NCBI RefSeq assembly: GCF_016863535.1
Contig: NZ_BOPB01000013.1
Coordinates: forward strand, 124,001-188,000
Reading direction: 5' to 3'
Length of the DNA stretch: 64,000 nucleotides
DNA from: Micromonospora lutea
GTDB taxonomy: Bacteria > Actinomycetota > Actinomycetes > Mycobacteriales > Micromonosporaceae
Part shown: positions 26,028 through 34,328 of the stretch, piece by piece
Position numbering within the stretch: the first letter of the stretch is position 1
Layout of the letters: every line of letters begins with the position of its first letter
The notes under the pieces: generated by a model
Seen by the model: the letters and a program-made list of their open reading frames with translations, nothing else
Database searches by the model: none
What the model was told of the DNA's origin: nothing
Made by a program: the position numbers and the translations under genes

Positions 26028-26906
26028 ATGAGGATTGGCATCGTGATCCTGCCGGATCAGCGCTGGTCGGTGGCCCGGCACCGGTGGCGGCGCGTCGACG
26101 AGTGGGGTTTCGACCACGCCTGGACGTACGACCATCTGGGCTGGCGCGACCTGGTGGACGGGCCCTGGTTCGACTCGATGACGACGTTGACCGCCGCTGC
26201 GACGGCGACCTCCCGGATCCGTCTCGGCACGCTCGTGGCCTCGCCGAACTTCCGCCATCCGGCGGCCTTCGCCCGGCAGGTGACCGCGCTGGACGATGTC
26301 TCCGGTGGGCGGGCGCTGGTCGGTCTCGGCGCGGGCGGCATCGGGTTCGACGCGGCGGTGCTCGGCGGTGAACCGCTCACGCCACGGCAGCGGGTGGACC
26401 GGTTCGCCGAGTTCACCGAGTTGCTCGACGCGATTCTGCGCCAGGACGGGACCACGTGGCGGGGCGACTGGTTCGCGGCGGTGGACGCGCGGAGCAATCC
26501 GGGCTGCGTACAGGATCCTCGGGCACCGTTCGTGGTGGCCGCCAACGGCCCGAGGTCGATGCGGATCGCGGCCCGCTTCGGTCAGGGCTGGGTGACCACC
26601 GGCGTCGGCGGTGACGCCCTGAACGACTGGTGGGCCGGGGTGGCCGAGGTGGTTGCCCGACTCGACGGGACCTTGGCGGCCGAGGGCCGTGACCCGGCCA
26701 GCCTGGACCGGTACCTGTCGCTGGATTCGGCACCTGTCTTCTCGTTGAGTAGCGCACAGTTCTTCGCCGATCAGGTGGAGCGGGCGGCGGAGCTCGGTTT
26801 CACCGATGTGATCACGCACTGGCCACGAGAGAGCAGTTGGTACGCCGGCGACGAGGCGGTTCTGGTGGAGGTCGCCACCCGCCTCCTGCCCGAGTTGCGC
26901 GGCTGA
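26028..26906 (+). CDS. LLM-class flavin/F420-dependent oxidoreductase
   Basis: A 292-aa TIM-barrel oxidoreductase of the luciferase-like family. MRIGIVILPDQRW, DHAWTYDHLGW, RIRLGTLVASPNFRHPAAFARQVTALDDVSGGRALVGLGAGG and FVVAANGPRSMRIAARFGQGW are the usual blocks. Actinobacterial members often use F420 rather than FMN; the substrate is unknown. ATG at 26028 is preceded by TAGGCT (26015-26020) with a seven-base gap, so the transcript is probably leaderless; the GTG six bases upstream would then lie before the transcript start. Confidence 0.9.
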   Translation: MRIGIVILPDQRWSVARHRWRRVDEWGFDHAWTYDHLGWRDLVDGPWFDSMTTLTAAATATSRIRLGTLVASPNFRHPAAFARQVTALDDVSGGRALVGLGAGGIGFDAAVLGGEPLTPRQRVDRFAEFTELLDAILRQDGTTWRGDWFAAVDARSNPGCVQDPRAPFVVAANGPRSMRIAARFGQGWVTTGVGGDALNDWWAGVAEVVARLDGTLAAEGRDPASLDRYLSLDSAPVFSLSSAQFFADQVERAAELGFTDVITHWPRESSWYAGDEAVLVEVATRLLPELRG

Positions 26907-27017
26907 CCCTGCGGATCACCCACCGGAACTGCCCGCTCAGGCACCGAGACGCTACGCCGGCATTCCGGCCCGGCTGTCGGCTGTTCCGGCCGGGCTGCCA
27001 GCTCGTCGGACGGTTGG

Positions 27018-27449
27018 TCAGGTGCCGAGGTCGCCGGTGGCGACGCCGCCGACACCGGCGGACACCAGGCGGAAGCGTACGCAGACGATCTCGCTGTCGT
27101 CGGTGACCGGGGTGCCGACGCGCGCCCAGTAGGCGGCGTGCCCTGCCCGCCACTCCTCGACGGAGCGGTCGCCCTCCCCCTCGGCGCGGGCGAAGTCCCA
27201 CGGCACCTCGGCGAACCTGGTCACCTCGATGCCGGTCACCTCGACAACAGCCACCAGTGCGTCCGCGTCGTCGACGAGAGCCAGCCGCTCTCCGACGTGC
27301 TCAAGTTCCTCGCCCTCTTCGGTGTACTCGGCGAGCAGGCCGGCGGTGGCGGTCTTCACGCCGGCCAGCACGAGGGTGTTGAGGCGCGTCCGTAGGTCGC
27401 CGGGGGTGCCGAGGTCCAGCGTGCGGAGTCCGCCGATTCGTGGCCACAT
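27018..27449 (-). CDS. ASCH-domain protein
   Basis: A 143-aa protein with the ASCH fold, related to RNA-binding PUA domains and found in hydrolases or RNA-modifying proteins. Typical segments are GDLRTRLNTLVLAGVKTATAGL, RLALVDDADALVAVVEVTGIEVTRFAEVPWDFARAEGEGDRSVEEWRAGH and ETV-like DDSEIVCVRFRLV. ATG at 27449 lies seven bases after TAGCGT on the minus strand, again a leaderless arrangement. Single gene; the target is unknown. Confidence 0.88.
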   Translation of the reverse strand: MWPRIGGLRTLDLGTPGDLRTRLNTLVLAGVKTATAGLLAEYTEEGEELEHVGERLALVDDADALVAVVEVTGIEVTRFAEVPWDFARAEGEGDRSVEEWRAGHAAYWARVGTPVTDDSEIVCVRFRLVSAGVGGVATGDLGT

Positions 27450-27551
27450 CCTGGCGACGCTACCGCCCGATCCCGGGCATTCGGCACTGCTCAACCCTCA
27501 CCAGCCGGGGTTGAGGGGGTACGGTCGATGGCCGAAGACAAGGAGATGCCC

Positions 27552-28067
27552 ATGGCGGACCGACGTGCGGTGCTCATCCCGGGACGCGGGTACGACACCC
27601 GGTACCCCCTCTTTCTCTACCTGGGCGAGGCGCTGCGCCGGGTCGGTTTCGGACTGCACGGGATCTCCTGGCAGGTGCCGGAGGACTTCGACATCGACAC
27701 CATCGGCAGGTGGGTCTGCGACCACGTCGCTCCCACGCTGCACGAGCGGACGGACCTGCTGGTCGGCAAGTCGCTCGGCACCCTTGCCGCTCCGCTCGCG
27801 GCCAGCCGGGGGTTGCCCGCCGTCTGGCTGACCCCGTTGCTGCACCGGGGCGACGTGGTCGACGCGCTGCGTCGGGCCACCGCGCCGTTCATCCTGGTCG
27901 GCGGCACCGCCGACTCGTCCTGGGACGGCGGGGTCGCTCGGCGGCTGACCCCGCACGTGCTGGAGATCCCGGGCGCCGATCACGCGCTGATGGTGCCTGG
28001 CCCGCTGGCCCGCTCCGCCGAGGCGCTCGGCCAGGTCTGCACCGTGGTCGAGGACTTCGTCCGCTGA
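27552..28067 (+). CDS. Small alpha/beta hydrolase
   Basis: A 171-aa hydrolase-like protein. The strand-turn VLIPGRGYDTRYPLF is followed by a nucleophile elbow GKSLGTLAAPLA (Ser near residue 75), an acid-bearing segment VGGTADSSWDGG and a His in PGADHALMVPG, which together make a plausible Ser-Asp-His triad. ATG at 27552 is chosen because AAGGAG lies six bases upstream; earlier ATGs at 27528 and 27546 lack one. Substrate unknown. Confidence 0.8.
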   Translation: MADRRAVLIPGRGYDTRYPLFLYLGEALRRVGFGLHGISWQVPEDFDIDTIGRWVCDHVAPTLHERTDLLVGKSLGTLAAPLAASRGLPAVWLTPLLHRGDVVDALRRATAPFILVGGTADSSWDGGVARRLTPHVLEIPGADHALMVPGPLARSAEALGQVCTVVEDFVR

Positions 28068-28088
28068 CCACGGGCAGCGGAAACCGGG

Positions 28089-28640
28089 TCAAGCGGGAAG
28101 GTCGGCGGGGGTCAGGAGGGCAGCGATGCGGAGCTCTTTCGTGACCGTGGGCGGGCAGCCGTCCACCACGGCTGCCGTGCCGACCGGCTCGGCTCCTCGC
28201 GTCGTACAGATCTGGTAGACGGCGCGTACCTGGGCGGCGGTGTCCACCCAGTCGTCCACCACCAGCACCCGGTCCCCCGGGCCCAGGTGGCGGTCACGCA
28301 CCGCGAGGTCCACCCGTCTGCCGCGAAAGTCGGGGGGACTCTGTGCCCAGGTCAGTGGGCCTGCAGGCAGCCGCCCGTCACCGGGTTTGTGTGCGGCCAC
28401 GAATCCCACGCCGAGGGCGGTGGCCGCCAGTGGCCCGAGGAGGAATCCGGTGACGGCCGGGGACACGACCACCGTGGGTCGGACAGCCCGGAACGGCGCG
28501 ACCAGCGCAGGCCCCAGTGCGGCGAGCGTCGCCGGGTCCCGCCACCACCCCGACGTGTCGCTGACCAGGTGGCTCGAACCCGGGCCGGGGTCGACCCATC
28601 GAAACAGCTCGACGAGGCGCTTGCTCAGCTCAGCGGGCAT
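28089..28640 (-). CDS. Phosphoribosyltransferase-like protein (adenine PRTase type)
   Basis: A 183-aa type I PRTase fold. The PRPP-binding signature is VLVVDDWVDTAAQ (near residues 124-136), preceded by VVVSPAVTGFLLGPLAATALGVGFVAAHKPG, much like adenine PRTase. Family enzymes join a base to PRPP in salvage; a few are regulators. The specific base is not evident. ATG at 28640 gives a complete fold. It converges on the hydrolase gene with only 21 bp between, and no hairpin is obvious there. Confidence 0.8.
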   Translation of the reverse strand: MPAELSKRLVELFRWVDPGPGSSHLVSDTSGWWRDPATLAALGPALVAPFRAVRPTVVVSPAVTGFLLGPLAATALGVGFVAAHKPGDGRLPAGPLTWAQSPPDFRGRRVDLAVRDRHLGPGDRVLVVDDWVDTAAQVRAVYQICTTRGAEPVGTAAVVDGCPPTVTKELRIAALLTPADLPA

Positions 28641-28751
28641 GTCATCATCCTGCGCCAGGCAACTGCCGAGCACGGGACCACCTGGCCCACCACGGATCGG
28701 ATGATCGGCTTCACGTATCACCTCAATTACGGACATACCAACATGATCACG

Positions 28752-28782
28752 TTGACGTCGGAAGTGCTTCTCTCGTTATGGT
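28752..28782 (+). promoter_or_regulatory. Promoter TTGACG-N19-TATGGT
   Basis: TTGACG at 28752-28757 and TATGGT at 28777-28782 lie about 40 bp ahead of the RlpA-like gene. The surrounding A+T-rich patch stands out from the G+C-rich background. Confidence 0.5.
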
Positions 28783-28819
28783 CCGACCCGGTTCGCCCCG
28801 CTGAGAAAGGACCGTGCTG

Positions 28820-29455
28820 GTGGCTGGTAAGCACTCCCGTACCCGCAGGATCGCCTCGCCGGCTGGCATCACGGCCAGCGCCGTCGTGGCGGTCGCGCTC
28901 GCCGTCGGCGGCACCTTCGGTGCCGTACGGCTGACCGCCGGGTCGGAGCCGGTACGACCAGCCGCGATCGACCTGTCACCCACCACCGAGACGAGCACCA
29001 CGCCGTCCGGCTCGCCGAGCGCGTCACCGAGTGCCAGCGTCACCGCCTCGCCGAGCCCGACGGTGAGTCCGACGCCAAGCCGCACCGCGCAGGCGCCGTC
29101 GCGCAGCAAGCAGCGTACGGCCAGCCCGACGCCGAAGCCGACGGCCAAGAAGACGACGGCTCGCCCGGTGGTCGACACGGGCTCCTGTGGCGCTTCCTTC
29201 TACTGGCAGGGGCAGATGACCGCCAACGGCGAGACGTTCAACCCGGAGGGGATGACGGCCGCTCACAAGACGCTGCCCTTCGACACGAAGGTGCGGGTGA
29301 CCAACCCGGCCAACGGGAAGTCGGTCACCGTCCGGATCAACGATCGCGGTCCGTTCATCGAGGGACGTTGTCTGGACCTGGCGCGGGCCGCGTTCGGCGA
29401 GATCGCGTCGCTCGACCTCGGCCACATCGAGGTTCGCTACGAGGTGCTCGGCTGA
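28820..29455 (+). CDS. RlpA-like double-psi beta-barrel protein
   Basis: A 211-aa exported protein. A basic start and membrane segment (ITASAVVAVALAVGGTFGAV, about residues 15-36) precede a Ser/Pro/Thr-rich linker (about 50-115) and a C-terminal double-psi beta-barrel (about 118-211) with GSCGASFYWQGQMTANGE, AAHKTLPFDTKVRVTN, the catalytic-type Asp in NDRGPF and LDLARAAFG. RlpA proteins are lytic transglycosylases or septal binders of naked glycan in Gram-negatives; actinobacterial relatives may be wall hydrolases. GTG at 28820 sits about nine bases after AAAGGA; GTG at 28814 is too close to it. Confidence 0.85.
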   Translation: MAGKHSRTRRIASPAGITASAVVAVALAVGGTFGAVRLTAGSEPVRPAAIDLSPTTETSTTPSGSPSASPSASVTASPSPTVSPTPSRTAQAPSRSKQRTASPTPKPTAKKTTARPVVDTGSCGASFYWQGQMTANGETFNPEGMTAAHKTLPFDTKVRVTNPANGKSVTVRINDRGPFIEGRCLDLARAAFGEIASLDLGHIEVRYEVLG

Positions 29456-29555
29456 GGCGGTGGAGCGCCGCGATCGGCTCCGGCGTTGGATCCTCGTGGC
29501 CAGAACCGTCTCGTCCGAGGGGCCAGGCTCATTCTTTCGTACACGTACATCGGGC

Positions 29556-30683
29556 ATGCTGTCGGATGTACGCACGCAACTCCTCCAGCCGGGCCGCGGC
29601 CCGCTGAGCCCCGGATCCCGCGCCGGCCTCGGCGCGGCCCTTGTCCTGCTCGGAATCGTCTCGGCGGTCGAACTGGCGGATGGTCGTACCGCGAACCACA
29701 TCGCGCTGATGGTGGCCGCACCTTTCCTGGCCGCCGCGCTCGCCTCATGGCGGGTCGTGCTCGGCGTGGGTGCCACCGCCTCCGTGCTGGGGGCCACCTT
29801 CGCCCTGGCCGAGCGGACGGTCACGCTCTCCACGGCCATTGCGGTGGCGGGCATCGCGTTGGGCACCGGCATCGCAGGGGCGGTGGCGGCGGTGCGGCAG
29901 CGGCAGGCGGAGCAGATCGCCGAGTTGTCGAAGCTGGCCATGGTGGCTCAGCAGGCGGTGCTGCGCCCGCTCGGCCCGCAGGTGGGCGCGCTCTCCGTGG
30001 CTGGACGATACATATCGTCGACCGCCACGGCCGAGATCGGCGGCGACCTCTACGAGGCGATCGAGACGCCGTACGGCGTACGAATGATCATCGGTGATGT
30101 GCGCGGCAAGGGGCTGGAGGCGGTCCGGCTGGCGAGCATCGTGCTCGGTTCGTACCGGCACGTGGCGTACGAGCGGGCTGATCTGCGCGCCGTGGTGGCG
30201 GACCTGGACCGAGCAGTGGCCCGCAACGTCGGCGACGAGGACTTCGTCACCGCCGCGCTGGTCGAGGAGCGTGGTGGCACGCTCACCATCGTCAACTGCG
30301 GGCATCCCGCGCCGCTGCTGCTGCGTCGTGGCGCGGTGATCTCTCTTGAGCCACCGGCGCCGGCACCCCCGCTGGGCTTCATGCCGGTGGTCCGACCACG
30401 GGTGGAACGGCTGGAGCCGGGCGATCGGTTGTTGTTGTTCACCGACGGGCTCGGCGAGGCGCGCCGGGACGGCGAGTTCTTCCCCACCGCCGACCGGGCC
30501 TGGCGGTTGCTCGGCCACGGTACGGTCGGCGACGGCCTCGCCTCGCTGGAGACCGCTCTGGTCGAATGGGTGCACGGTCGGTTGGACGACGACATCGCGC
30601 TGGTTCTCATGGAGTACACGGGCTCGCCAGGCGATACGACGGCGGCGGTGCCGAGCTGGGAGGTCGGCGCGGCCGAGGGGTGA
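29556..30683 (+). CDS. Membrane SpoIIE-type (PP2C-like) phosphatase
   Basis: A 375-aa protein with three to four N-terminal membrane helices (residues about 20-130) and a C-terminal SpoIIE/PPM phosphatase domain (about 155-355). Metal-binding motifs are EIGGDLYEAI, IIGDVRGKGLEA, NCGHPAPLLL, FTDGLGEAR and DDIALVLM. Such proteins usually dephosphorylate anti-sigma antagonists or related regulators. No sensor domain besides the membrane region is seen, and no anti-sigma partner is adjacent. ATG at 29556 is selected; the frame is open upstream but without helices or a better start. Confidence 0.85.
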   Translation: MLSDVRTQLLQPGRGPLSPGSRAGLGAALVLLGIVSAVELADGRTANHIALMVAAPFLAAALASWRVVLGVGATASVLGATFALAERTVTLSTAIAVAGIALGTGIAGAVAAVRQRQAEQIAELSKLAMVAQQAVLRPLGPQVGALSVAGRYISSTATAEIGGDLYEAIETPYGVRMIIGDVRGKGLEAVRLASIVLGSYRHVAYERADLRAVVADLDRAVARNVGDEDFVTAALVEERGGTLTIVNCGHPAPLLLRRGAVISLEPPAPAPPLGFMPVVRPRVERLEPGDRLLLFTDGLGEARRDGEFFPTADRAWRLLGHGTVGDGLASLETALVEWVHGRLDDDIALVLMEYTGSPGDTTAAVPSWEVGAAEG

Positions 30684-30728
30684 CAACCCGCCCGGGGTGC
30701 CCGGTGACCGATGACGATCAGGGTGAAC

Positions 30729-30749
30729 GACGGGTGTGTAATACCCGTC
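30729..30749. repeat. Inverted repeat GACGGGT-N7-ACCCGTC
   Basis: Perfect 7-bp arms with a GTGTAAT centre lie after the phosphatase gene and upstream of the acyl-CoA dehydrogenase promoter. It may be a weak terminator or an extra regulator site. Confidence 0.5.
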
Positions 30750-30764
30750 ACTATCAGGACCGGG

Positions 30765-30794
30765 TTGTCGCTTCCTACCCGCGAGTAATAGAGT
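30765..30794 (+). promoter_or_regulatory. Promoter TTGTCG-N18-TAGAGT of the acyl-CoA dehydrogenase gene
   Basis: TTGTCG (30765-30770) and TAGAGT (30789-30794) are separated by 18 bp, predicting a transcript start near 30801 and a leader of about 40 nt. One operator-like copy lies inside the spacer and another covers the start point. Confidence 0.5.
30776..30788 (-). promoter_or_regulatory. Operator-like site, minus-strand TTACTCGCGGGTA
   Basis: On the minus strand this reads TTACT-CGC-GGGTA, matching the TTACT-N3-SGGTA motif. It lies between the -35 and -10 of the acyl-CoA dehydrogenase promoter. Confidence 0.55.
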
Positions 30795-30798
30795 CGGG

Positions 30799-30814
30799 GT
30801 TACTGATCGGTAAC
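30799..30814. promoter_or_regulatory. Operator-like palindrome GTTACTGATCGGTAAC
   Basis: A 16-bp near-perfect palindrome (GTTAC-N6-GTAAC) covers the predicted transcript start of the acyl-CoA dehydrogenase gene. It is almost the same as the site at 16048. Two sites around one promoter suggest repression. Confidence 0.65.
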
Positions 30815-30840
30815 ACCTGTCCGGAAGCGGGGCCAGCAAC

Positions 30841-32697
30841 ATGACCCACTACAAGAGCAACCTTCGGGACCTCGAATTCAACCTGTTCGAGGTGTTCGGG
30901 GCGGACCGGGCGTTCGGCCAGGAGCCGTACTCCGACCTTGACGTCGACACGGCACGGACCTTCCTCGCCGAGATGGACCGCCTGGCACGCGAGGACCTGG
31001 CCGCCAGCTACACCGACAGCGACCGCAACCCACCGGTCTTCGACCCGGCCACGCACACCGCGCCGCTGCCGGAGTCGTTCAAGAAGTCGTACCAGGCGTT
31101 CATGGACTCCGAGTTCTGGCGGCTGGACCTCCCCACGGAGCTGGACGGCAGCAACGCTCCCCGGACGCTGTGGTGGGCGCTCGCCGAGCTGGTGCTCGGC
31201 TCGAACGCGCCGATCTGGATGTACGCCTCCGGCCCGTCCTTCGCTCACGTGCTGCGCGTCGAAGGCACCGAGCAGCAGAAGAAGTGGGCGAAGCTCTTCG
31301 TCGACAAGCAGTGGGGTTCGACGATGGTGCTCACCGAGCCGGACGCCGGCTCGGACGTGGGCGCCGGTAGGGCCCGGGCCATCCCGCAGGCGGACGGCTC
31401 GTGGCACATCGAGGGCGTGAAGCGCTTCATCACCTCCGGCGAGCACGACCTGAGCGACAACATCGTCCACTACGTGCTGGCCCGCCCGGTCGGCGTGGAG
31501 GGCGTCGGCGGCCCCGGCACCAAGGGCCTGTCGCTGTTCGTCGTACCGAAGTACCACTTCGACGAGAACACCGGTGAGCTGGGCGAGCGCAACGGCGTGT
31601 ACGCCACCAACGTCGAGCACAAGATGGGCCTGAAGGTCTCCAACACCTGCGAGCTGACCTTCGGCGAGCACGGCGTGCCGGCCAAGGGCTGGCTGATGGG
31701 CGACAAGCACGAGGGCATCCGGCAGATGTTCATGATCATCGAGTACGCCCGGATGCTGGTCGGTACCAAGGCGATCGCCACCCTCTCCACCGGTTACCTC
31801 AACGCCCTGGAGTACGCCAAGAACCGGGTGCAGGGCGCTGATCTGATCCAGTCGACGGACAAGACCGCGCCCCGGGTCACCATCACCCACCACCCCGACG
31901 TACGACGCTCGTTGCTGTTGCAGAAGTCGTACGCCGAGGGTCTGCGGGCCCTGGTCTGCTACACCGCCTCCTGGCAGGACAAGGTCGCGATCGCCGAGGC
32001 GACCGGTGACGAGAAGGCCACCAAGCTGGCCAAGCGGGTCAACGACCTGCTGCTGCCCCTGGTCAAGGGCGTCGGCTCGGAGCGGGCCTACGAGCTGCTC
32101 GGGCACGAGTCCCTGCAGACCTTCGGTGGTTCCGGTTTCCTCCAGGACTACCCGCTGGAGCAGTACGTCCGGGACGCCAAGATCGACACCCTGTACGAGG
32201 GCACCACAGCGATCCAGAGCCTCGATCTGATCTTCCGGAAGATCGTCCGCGACAACGGCAAGGCGCTCATGGCCGTGGCCGGCGAGATCCAGGAGTTCAT
32301 CGCCACCGAGGCCGGCAACGGCCAGCTCAAGGAGGAGCGCCAGGCACTCGGCAAGGCGCTCGCCGAGATCCAGAACATCCTCGGCGTGATGACCGGCTGG
32401 TTGGGCGAGGCCCAGGGCGGGGACGCCCGGGCGCTGTACAAGGTCGGGCTCAGCAGCCGCCGATTCCTGTTGGCGCTCGGCGACGTGGTTGTCGGCTGGC
32501 TGCTGCAGAAGCAGGCCGACGTGGCGCTGAAGGCGCTCGCCGGCGAGGTGACGGCGGCGGACAAGGCGTTCTACACCGGAAAGGTGGCCGCTGCCCGGTT
32601 CTTCGCCCGTGAGGTGCTGCCCCGCATCGGTGCCGACCGCCGGATCATCGAGAACACCGACCTGGACGTGATGGACCTCCCGGAGGAGGCCTTCTGA
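30841..32697 (+). CDS. FadE5-type acyl-CoA dehydrogenase
   Basis: A 618-aa flavoenzyme catalysing the first step of fatty-acid beta-oxidation and passing electrons to ETF. It has the three-part layout of the long actinobacterial family: N-terminal extension [18 protein letters not shown], the central dehydrogenase domain ([37 protein letters not shown]), and an extra C-terminal domain after residue 470. The catalytic Glu is in [12 protein letters not shown] (near 453), and [20 protein letters not shown] precedes it. ATG at 30841 follows a short leader. The promoter carries two TTACT-N3-SGGTA sites also found before the etfD-like gene, linking dehydrogenase and electron-transfer partner. Confidence 0.93.
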   Translation: MTHYKSNLRDLEFNLFEVFGADRAFGQEPYSDLDVDTARTFLAEMDRLAREDLAASYTDSDRNPPVFDPATHTAPLPESFKKSYQAFMDSEFWRLDLPTELDGSNAPRTLWWALAELVLGSNAPIWMYASGPSFAHVLRVEGTEQQKKWAKLFVDKQWGSTMVLTEPDAGSDVGAGRARAIPQADGSWHIEGVKRFITSGEHDLSDNIVHYVLARPVGVEGVGGPGTKGLSLFVVPKYHFDENTGELGERNGVYATNVEHKMGLKVSNTCELTFGEHGVPAKGWLMGDKHEGIRQMFMIIEYARMLVGTKAIATLSTGYLNALEYAKNRVQGADLIQSTDKTAPRVTITHHPDVRRSLLLQKSYAEGLRALVCYTASWQDKVAIAEATGDEKATKLAKRVNDLLLPLVKGVGSERAYELLGHESLQTFGGSGFLQDYPLEQYVRDAKIDTLYEGTTAIQSLDLIFRKIVRDNGKALMAVAGEIQEFIATEAGNGQLKEERQALGKALAEIQNILGVMTGWLGEAQGGDARALYKVGLSSRRFLLALGDVVVGWLLQKQADVALKALAGEVTAADKAFYTGKVAAARFFAREVLPRIGADRRIIENTDLDVMDLPEEAF

Positions 32698-32713
32698 GCC
32701 ACGGGAGACCGAC

Positions 32714-32740
32714 CGCGACGCGTGGCAGCAACGCGTCGCG
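32714..32740 (+). terminator. First of two hairpins after the acyl-CoA dehydrogenase gene
   Basis: CGCGACGCGT and ACGCGTCGCG form a perfect 10-bp stem around a 7-base loop, 16 bp after the stop. Confidence 0.6.
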
Positions 32741-32754
32741 ACCCGTGTCAACGT

Positions 32755-32787
32755 GACAGCCGGCGGGGCGCAGCCCCGCCGGCTGTC
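32755..32787 (+). terminator. Second hairpin, 15-bp stem
   Basis: GACAGCCGGCGGGGC pairs perfectly with GCCCCGCCGGCTGTC across a 3-base loop, followed by GTCGTC. It is the stronger of two consecutive terminator hairpins. Confidence 0.85.
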
Positions 32788-32806
32788 GTCGTACGGTGCC
32801 GGTCGT

Positions 32807-32877
32807 CCTTTGCTCTGCTTACCCATACGCACCGACCTTGCCGATAAACCGTTGCGCGGGTTGAAGCAGAGCAAAGG
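32807..32877. repeat. 71-bp element with perfect 14-bp terminal inverted repeats
   Basis: CCTTTGCTCTGCTT (32807-32820) and AAGCAGAGCAAAGG (32864-32877) flank 43 bp of A+T-richer sequence that differs from the surrounding DNA. There is no reading frame inside. The form suggests a small non-autonomous mobile or REP-like element, or a long cruciform. I saw no second copy in this window. Confidence 0.65.
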
Positions 32878-33025
32878 GGACCAACAGGCACCAGCACCCG
32901 AGGCCGGCGGGCCGGGAGCCGGCGATGTTCGCCGCCAACGGCGGGGTAAATGCCGGGCCGGCGGGTAACCGTCACGCACCAGTCCGAGTACGCCCAGAGC
33001 AACCGCACGGGGGAGTGCCGCGCAC

Positions 33026-33295
33026 ATGGGCATTGGTAGTGGGATCTTCCTGATCGCGATCGGCGCGATCCTGACCTTCGCCATCCGGGCCAACGTCTGG
33101 TGGGTCGACCTGCGGGCCGTCGGCTGGGTCTTCATCCTGGCCGGGCTGGCCGTGCTGCTCACCACGCTCTGGTTCTGGCAGGATCGTCGGAAGCGGGCCC
33201 GGACACTGATCGTGGAGGAAAACCGACTTTCGCACCCGACCGCGATGATGCCGCCACCTCCCGATCCACCGCCACCGACCGCACCGCCGAGCTGA
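33026..33295 (+). CDS. DUF6458-family small membrane protein, copy 1
   Basis: An 89-aa protein with two membrane helices (about residues 2-22 and 30-50: GSGIFLIAIGAILTFAI and VGWVFILAGLAVLLTTLWFW), a basic patch DRRKRAR, and a Pro-rich tail. It matches a small actinobacterial membrane family (DUF6458) of unknown role. ATG at 33026 has GGGGGAG upstream. A close paralog lies at 33985 beyond a single intervening gene. Confidence 0.85.
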   Translation: MGIGSGIFLIAIGAILTFAIRANVWWVDLRAVGWVFILAGLAVLLTTLWFWQDRRKRARTLIVEENRLSHPTAMMPPPPDPPPPTAPPS

Positions 33296-33313
33296 GGCCG
33301 TTCGCCTCGGCCC

Positions 33314-33347
33314 CACACCGCACGCCGTCTCAGCCGCGTGCGGTGTG
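33314..33347. terminator. Bidirectional hairpin between DUF6458 copy 1 and sixA
   Basis: CACACCGCACGC and GCGTGCGGTGTG form a 12-bp stem with a 10-base loop between the convergent genes, overlapping the last codons of the phosphatase gene. Confidence 0.7.
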
Positions 33348-33869
33348 CCGTTTCTCGATCCTGGTCGCCGCGTGGTTCAGTGCCGCCCAGGGCGCGGCTG
33401 TCCGATGCACCACGAACCCGCTGGTCCGCAGCCCTTCCGGATCGGCCCGGGGCGGATCGAGCAGTGCGGACAGCAGTGAGATGCCAGGATTGTGGGCGAT
33501 CAGCAGGACCGTCGCCGCGGTCGGCGGCACCTGCCGGATCAACCGCAGCAGATCCTCCGGATGTGCCTCGTAGGCGTCCGGTTCGTAGCGGACCGCCGGG
33601 GCCGGACCTGCGGGACCATCCTCCGGCGGTGAGCCGGTCATGCCCAACTGGACGTCGTGCCAGGTCTGCCTGGTGCGTACGGCTGCTGAGCAGAGCACCA
33701 CGTCCGGCAGCAGCCCGTGTCGGGCCAGCCAGGCTCCTGCGGCAGCGGCGTCCGCGCGGCCCCGAGCGGCAAGCGGGCGTTCGATGTCGGGACGGCCCGG
33801 TGTGGGCTGTTCGGCCTTGGCGTGCCGCAGCAGCACCAGCGTCCGCTCATGGCGCGTGCCGTCCGTCAT
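33330..33869 (-). CDS. SixA-like histidine phosphatase
   Basis: A 179-aa protein of the histidine phosphatase (phosphoglycerate-mutase-like) superfamily. The catalytic His is in LLRHAKAE (residue 16), followed by ERPLAARGRADA, CSAAVRTRQTW and the second His in LIAHNPGISLL. SixA removes phosphate from the His of a phosphotransfer protein in E. coli; actinobacterial relatives have uncertain substrates. ATG at 33869 has GGAG close upstream. It lies between the two DUF6458 genes on the opposite strand. Confidence 0.88.
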   Translation of the reverse strand: MTDGTRHERTLVLLRHAKAEQPTPGRPDIERPLAARGRADAAAAGAWLARHGLLPDVVLCSAAVRTRQTWHDVQLGMTGSPPEDGPAGPAPAVRYEPDAYEAHPEDLLRLIRQVPPTAATVLLIAHNPGISLLSALLDPPRADPEGLRTSGFVVHRTAAPWAALNHAATRIEKRHTARG

Positions 33870-33984
33870 GTCTCCAGCTTGCCCGATTGGCGATCTCCGT
33901 GCCGGGGTAAGTCGGTCGGTGCCGCAACCTCATCCGTGGCCGCGGCGGAGTGGAACCAGCTTCGATAGCCAAGGAGACGACGAG

Positions 33985-34257
33985 ATGGGCATCGGTGGCA
34001 GTATTTTCCTGATCGCACTGGGCGCGATCTTCGCGTTCGCCGTGGAGGCGAACCTGGGCTGGCTCAACCTGAGCGTCGTCGGCTGGGTGCTGATGCTCGC
34101 GGGCGTCGCCGGGCTGATCGTCACCCTCTACTTCTGGAACTCGCGCCGGCGTACGGTCGTCGAGGAGCGGGTGGTGGCCGACCGTGCCGTGCCGATTCAG
34201 GAGGACCGCAGGGTCCAGGAGTACCGCGAGGTGCGCCGACCCGGTCCCACGATCTGA
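33985..34257 (+). CDS. DUF6458-family small membrane protein, copy 2
   Basis: A 90-aa paralog of the protein at 33026, starting MGIGGSIFLIALGAIFAFAVEANLG with the second helix SVVGWVLMLAGVAGLIVTLYFW. Instead of a Pro-rich tail it has a charged, Arg/Val/Glu-rich end (RRTVVEERVVADRAVPIQEDRR). ATG at 33985 has AAGGAG well placed upstream. The two copies share their first 50 residues in order and spacing, which indicates local duplication. Confidence 0.88.
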   Translation: MGIGGSIFLIALGAIFAFAVEANLGWLNLSVVGWVLMLAGVAGLIVTLYFWNSRRRTVVEERVVADRAVPIQEDRRVQEYREVRRPGPTI

Positions 34258-34274
34258 CTTCCGCCCAACGGACC

Positions 34275-34314
34275 CAGCGGGGGTGGTGAGCGACGAGGCT
34301 CACCACCCCCGCTG
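34275..34314. terminator. Bidirectional terminator, 17-bp stem
   Basis: CAGCGGGGGTGGTGAGC pairs perfectly with GCTCACCACCCCCGCTG across a 6-base loop between DUF6458 copy 2 and the hemolysin III gene. Confidence 0.88.
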
Positions 34315-34328
34315 TCGTCGTACCCGGG

